Shown here piece by piece: positions 4,653-7,623 of a stretch of 7,623 bases of DNA. Location: assembly GCA_016764635.1 (NCBI GenBank), contig JAESRM010000339.1:439-8061 (forward strand). The letters run 5' to 3'. Positions within the stretch are counted from its first letter, which is position 1. Every line of letters begins with the position of its first letter. The notes beneath the pieces are model-generated. The model did no database searches. It was not told where the DNA came from and saw only the letters and a program-made list of their open reading frames with translations. This DNA comes from Planctomycetota bacterium. GTDB taxonomy: Bacteria > Planctomycetota > UBA1135 > GCA-002686595. A program made the position numbers and the translations under genes.

Positions 4653-7623
4653 ACATGAATTCAGATGAGCCTGAAGTCTTGTCGGAGACGTCATCCGACG
4701 TCCCCGCAAAAAGCCTGACCACCGCTGATGCAGTCTTCGATTCAGTCGGAGGAGCGCTTGGGGAAACGACAAACATCCAAGTCGCCGCTGGCAGCCTCTT
4801 AGTGTCCGGTTGGACGGGATTCGTCTACGGAATAGGAGATTGTCCAGTGGATGTCATCGTGGTTCCGCCCGGATTGGATTCGGTAGAACGCCTGACGGAA
4901 GCGTCATCTTCAGGAAAGCAACTTGCCGAACTCCTGGCCCGAAGAGCACACCCCGTAGCGGGGGACAAGGACAAAGCCGTATTAGCCATCCGTCTGCAGT
5001 TGCGTCAAGGTCTGGCGTCCATGGAGCAGACCATGGACTCCAAGTTGGAAGTTGTAGGAACTGCAGAGCGCCTTCGAAATGGCTCTTGCAGAACCCGGTT
5101 GTTGCTACAAGGAGCATTGGATACTCGCGCATTGCTATTCGCCGGAGCAAACCAAGGCCTGGTTTCAGCGAGAAACCCATTTCAGGTCGATCTGGAGCGA
5201 GCCTCTCTAGCGCACATGCTGCAAGGGGAGACCGTCTACGCAGAACTGAAAGCTTGGTTTGGGGACTTATGGAGCGTGTCACACCAGATCGACGATGTAC
5301 TGCTGGAGGAGTTGGAGAGTTGCTGGGCTCTGGCCAGCTTGACTCCGTATGAAGCCTATGTGATTAGCGCTCACCATCTGCTATCCGAACCTGTTGACGA
5401 ATCGGTCGAGGTGTTTCTGCGAGACGAGTTGATTTTTCAAACCCTGACTGAGTTTCAGCTAGATGCAGTCCGCAGGGCTCTTGGAATCCTGGCGCGCTGG
5501 CCCGGGTGTTTCATTTCAGATGTGGTTGGGCTGGGCAAGAGTTTTGTGGGTGCGGCCATCCTGAAGTACTTGGAACGTGTAGAGAGGGTTCGGCCCATAG
5601 TGCTCTGCCCCGCAAGCTTGGTAGACATGTGGAAGGCATATGCGGAGAAGTTTGACCTGAACGTGCGCGTATTTTCTGTGGGGCAGTTGAGGGAGGGGTC
5701 CCGCTATTCTTTGGCTTTCTCCCGAGAGAACGGTGAGCTTGATGGCCGAGACTTTGTCTTGGTCGATGAAAGTCATATGTTCCGCAACACCAATACTCAA
5801 CGCTACGAGCTACTAGAGAGGTTTATTGGTGGGGACCGTAGGGCCTTGTTGTTGACCGCAACGCCCATGAACCGGACCAGTCAGGACATCTACAACCAAA
5901 TCAAACTATTCCACCAGACAGATCGCACGGAGCTGCCCATCTCGCCTCCGCACTTGCAGCAATTCTTCAAGAAGGCCGAAGCCGGCGGCGCAGACCTACG
6001 TGACCTCCTCCGTCACTTGTTGGTCCGGAGAACACGCCGTGACATTCTCGTTCAGTACGGGTTGGACGCAGACACCGAAAAGTCGGTTCTCCTGTCAGAC
6101 TTGCCCCTGTACCTGGACGGCAGGAAACGCGCATTCTTTTGGGTGGGCGAGAGGAAGCAGTTCTTCCCGCGCCGGAAGCTAGAGACGATCTCCTATAGCA
6201 TCGAGAAGGCCTACGGGGGCTTTTACGACACAGTACGTCGCCGCATCGCGCCCATAGGGGGCTCGTTGGCGGGCGGTGGCCTGAAGTACGCGCGTTACAA
6301 TAGGCTTGCGTATTTGGCTCCGCAGTTTGAGCACCTGTACAAGGATCTCGCTTGGTCCGGCCAGGGGTTGACCGGGCTCATGCGAGCGTTGCTGTTCAAG
6401 CGCCTGGAGTCCAGTGTCTTTGCATTCCTGCAAACAGTGAATCGCATGGAGGCCGCCAACCTCAAGCAGGTTGAATCGATACGATCCCGTTCGGAGTCCG
6501 GTAGTTTGACCGACGAGTTCGGCGAGGACGCAGCATTGGCTGAGGAGAAGGCCCGTGAGTTACAACGCCGCATCCCCCTCGAACACTTGGACCTCAGGAG
6601 GTACCAACTCGACGTAGCCGCCGATGCCGCCATTCTCAAGGAGCTTGGGGACCTGATGAAGCTCATCGACCCCCGAGAGGATGCGAAGCTCAACCGGCTA
6701 GCAGGCTTACTCCGCTCACCGAGCTTCGAGGGGGAGAAGGTCTTGATCTTTACCCAGTTCAGTGAGACCGCTGAATATTTACACCGGAACCTGGGAGCGA
6801 TGAAGGGCTTTGGGGACATCGCCCTTTGTTCGTCGTCTACGAACAACCGCGTCGAGATGGTCACTCGCTTCGCGCCAGTAGCAAACGCGATCAGCCGGGA
6901 GCGCTACCCTGGAGATGAATTGAGCCACCTCATCGCAACGGACATCCTGTCAGAAGGTATCAACCTCCAAGATGCACGCATCGTGATCAACTACGACCTG
7001 CACTGGAATCCCGTTCGTTTGATCCAACGCTTCGGCAGGATCGATCGCATCGGAACGGAACACGAACTTCTCTTCGCGTTCAACTTCCTACCCGAGTTGG
7101 AGTTGGAGAAGCACCTAGGCCTCAAAGAAAAGCTCGACAAGCGTATCCGAGAAATTCATGAGTGCATCGGCGAGGACAGCGCGATCCTAGACCCCTCAGA
7201 GGAACTCAATGAGCGCGCCATGTACGCAATCTATGAGGCCGACAATGGAGAAGGCCTGGGTGTGCTCGAGTCCGAGGAACAAGGCGCAGCCGGCCCCATA
7301 GAAGACGCCGAAGCCCTTCTCCAGCACATACGCACTGAAAACCCCACCTGGCTCGAAGAGTTACTAGCGAAGCCTCCCGGCCTCCGCGCCGCCCGCTTCA
7401 GCACCACCTTCGAAGGCGTTGCCGTTCTACTGAAGCACAAGGAAGACATCCGCATGTACCGCTGCCCAAGAACAGGCTCTCCGGAAGCCCTGAACCTCCA
7501 CAGCGCCCTCAAACTAATCACCGCCATCGAAAGCGAACCCTCCGCCCCAGAACCCAACTGGTTCGGCTCCCACATCGAAAAGTGCCGCACCGCCTTCGAA
7601 ACTGAAATCCACCAACGCGAAGG
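4649..7623 (+). CDS. SNF2-family DEAD/DEAH helicase with degenerate PLD-like N-terminus (3' end outside window)
   Basis: The frame has no stop from 4649 to 7621, giving 991 residues before the edge. Helicase motifs are in order: motif I DVVGLGKS (291-298), motif II DESH (373-376), motif III TATP (403-406), motif V ATDILSEGIN (763-772) and motif VI QRFGRIDRIG (793-802). The helical region between the two RecA domains is long (about 460-690), as in the subgroup often annotated as PLD-domain or helicase-related proteins. Residues about 41-210 fit the layout of the N-terminal phospholipase-D-like domain of that subgroup, ending in FAGANQG and KAWFGDLW, but the HxK catalytic motif is not seen (RTR or CRT at that place). 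Relatives act as ATP-driven DNA translocases in restriction and anti-phage loci such as DISARM DrmD. Both ATPase halves look intact. Residues beyond about 830 form a C-terminal extension I do not recognise. A named-system assignment is not possible from this window. Confidence 0.9.
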   Translation, partial: MNMNSDEPEVLSETSSDVPAKSLTTADAVFDSVGGALGETTNIQVAAGSLLVSGWTGFVYGIGDCPVDVIVVPPGLDSVERLTEASSSGKQLAELLARRAHPVAGDKDKAVLAIRLQLRQGLASMEQTMDSKLEVVGTAERLRNGSCRTRLLLQGALDTRALLFAGANQGLVSARNPFQVDLERASLAHMLQGETVYAELKAWFGDLWSVSHQIDDVLLEELESCWALASLTPYEAYVISAHHLLSEPVDESVEVFLRDELIFQTLTEFQLDAVRRALGILARWPGCFISDVVGLGKSFVGAAILKYLERVERVRPIVLCPASLVDMWKAYAEKFDLNVRVFSVGQLREGSRYSLAFSRENGELDGRDFVLVDESHMFRNTNTQRYELLERFIGGDRRALLLTATPMNRTSQDIYNQIKLFHQTDRTELPISPPHLQQFFKKAEAGGADLRDLLRHLLVRRTRRDILVQYGLDADTEKSVLLSDLPLYLDGRKRAFFWVGERKQFFPRRKLETISYSIEKAYGGFYDTVRRRIAPIGGSLAGGGLKYARYNRLAYLAPQFEHLYKDLAWSGQGLTGLMRALLFKRLESSVFAFLQTVNRMEAANLKQVESIRSRSESGSLTDEFGEDAALAEEKARELQRRIPLEHLDLRRYQLDVAADAAILKELGDLMKLIDPREDAKLNRLAGLLRSPSFEGEKVLIFTQFSETAEYLHRNLGAMKGFGDIALCSSSTNNRVEMVTRFAPVANAISRERYPGDELSHLIATDILSEGINLQDARIVINYDLHWNPVRLIQRFGRIDRIGTEHELLFAFNFLPELELEKHLGLKEKLDKRIREIHECIGEDSAILDPSEELNERAMYAIYEADNGEGLGVLESEEQGAAGPIEDAEALLQHIRTENPTWLEELLAKPPGLRAARFSTTFEGVAVLLKHKEDIRMYRCPRTGSPEALNLHSALKLITAIESEPSAPEPNWFGSHIEKCRTAFETEIHQRE

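Noticed and set aside
5017..5038. Perfect inverted repeat with 8-bp arms (GTCCATGG / CCATGGAC) and a 6-base loop
   Set aside because: It is inside helicase coding sequence, and about one such repeat is expected by chance in a window this size. There is no T run, so it is not a terminator.
4810..5352. 180-residue reading frame on the + strand inside the helicase N-terminus
   Set aside because: It is out of frame with the helicase, whose frame is continuous from 4649 and matches the family layout. The shadow product is Arg/Ser/Gly-rich with no recognisable motif.
6295..6864. 189-residue minus-strand reading frame within the helicase
   Set aside because: It is antisense to the helicase and Ser/Arg-rich, typical of shadow frames.
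1..7623. tRNA/rRNA genes, CRISPR arrays, insertion sequences, attachment sites
   Set aside because: Almost all of the window is coding, and no repeat array, transposase, integrase or structured RNA pattern was seen.

Overview
The window looks like part of an anti-phage / restriction island from a moderately GC-rich bacterium. The lineage cannot be fixed: the Eco57I-like tail and the helicase resemble families common in actinobacteria and other GC-rich soil bacteria, but nothing here is diagnostic. Four long genes lie on the + strand and fill almost the whole window. There are no RNA genes, transposases, integrases or CRISPR repeats.

Layout: (1) positions 1-1086 hold the 3' end of a large Eco57I-type adenine methyltransferase / restriction-modification protein whose catalytic part lies upstream. 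(2) Positions 1083-3206 hold a complete DUF262 + DUF1524 protein (GmrSD / BrxU / SspE-like NTP-driven nuclease), overlapping the first gene by ATGA. (3) A 99-bp gap (3207-3305), with the last 45 bp of the preceding gene, contains a perfect 13-bp palindrome and repeated ATGGGT hexamers. (4) Positions 3306-4652 hold a 448-residue sigma-70-family protein with a large unrecognised N-terminal domain. (5) From 4649 to beyond the window end runs an SNF2-type helicase, at least 991 residues, again joined by an ATGA overlap. Its N-terminus looks like a decayed phospholipase-D-like domain.

The genes form two translationally coupled pairs (methyltransferase + nuclease; sigma factor + helicase) in one direction. 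A methyltransferase, a modification-sensing nuclease and an SNF2 helicase side by side fit a defence system of the broad DISARM / BREX-accessory / type IV restriction kind. No core gene that would identify a named system (drmA, drmB, brxC, pglZ) is visible. The unusual part is the sigma factor: a protein with sigma regions 2 and 4, a shortened region 3 and an N-terminal module, apparently co-translated with a defence helicase. The N-terminal module has a pattern that faintly recalls the N-terminal module of Eco57I-type enzymes. The inference is that this locus carries its own transcription-initiation factor, or a repurposed sigma fold used to recognise DNA or RNA polymerase. This is the best candidate for something undescribed.
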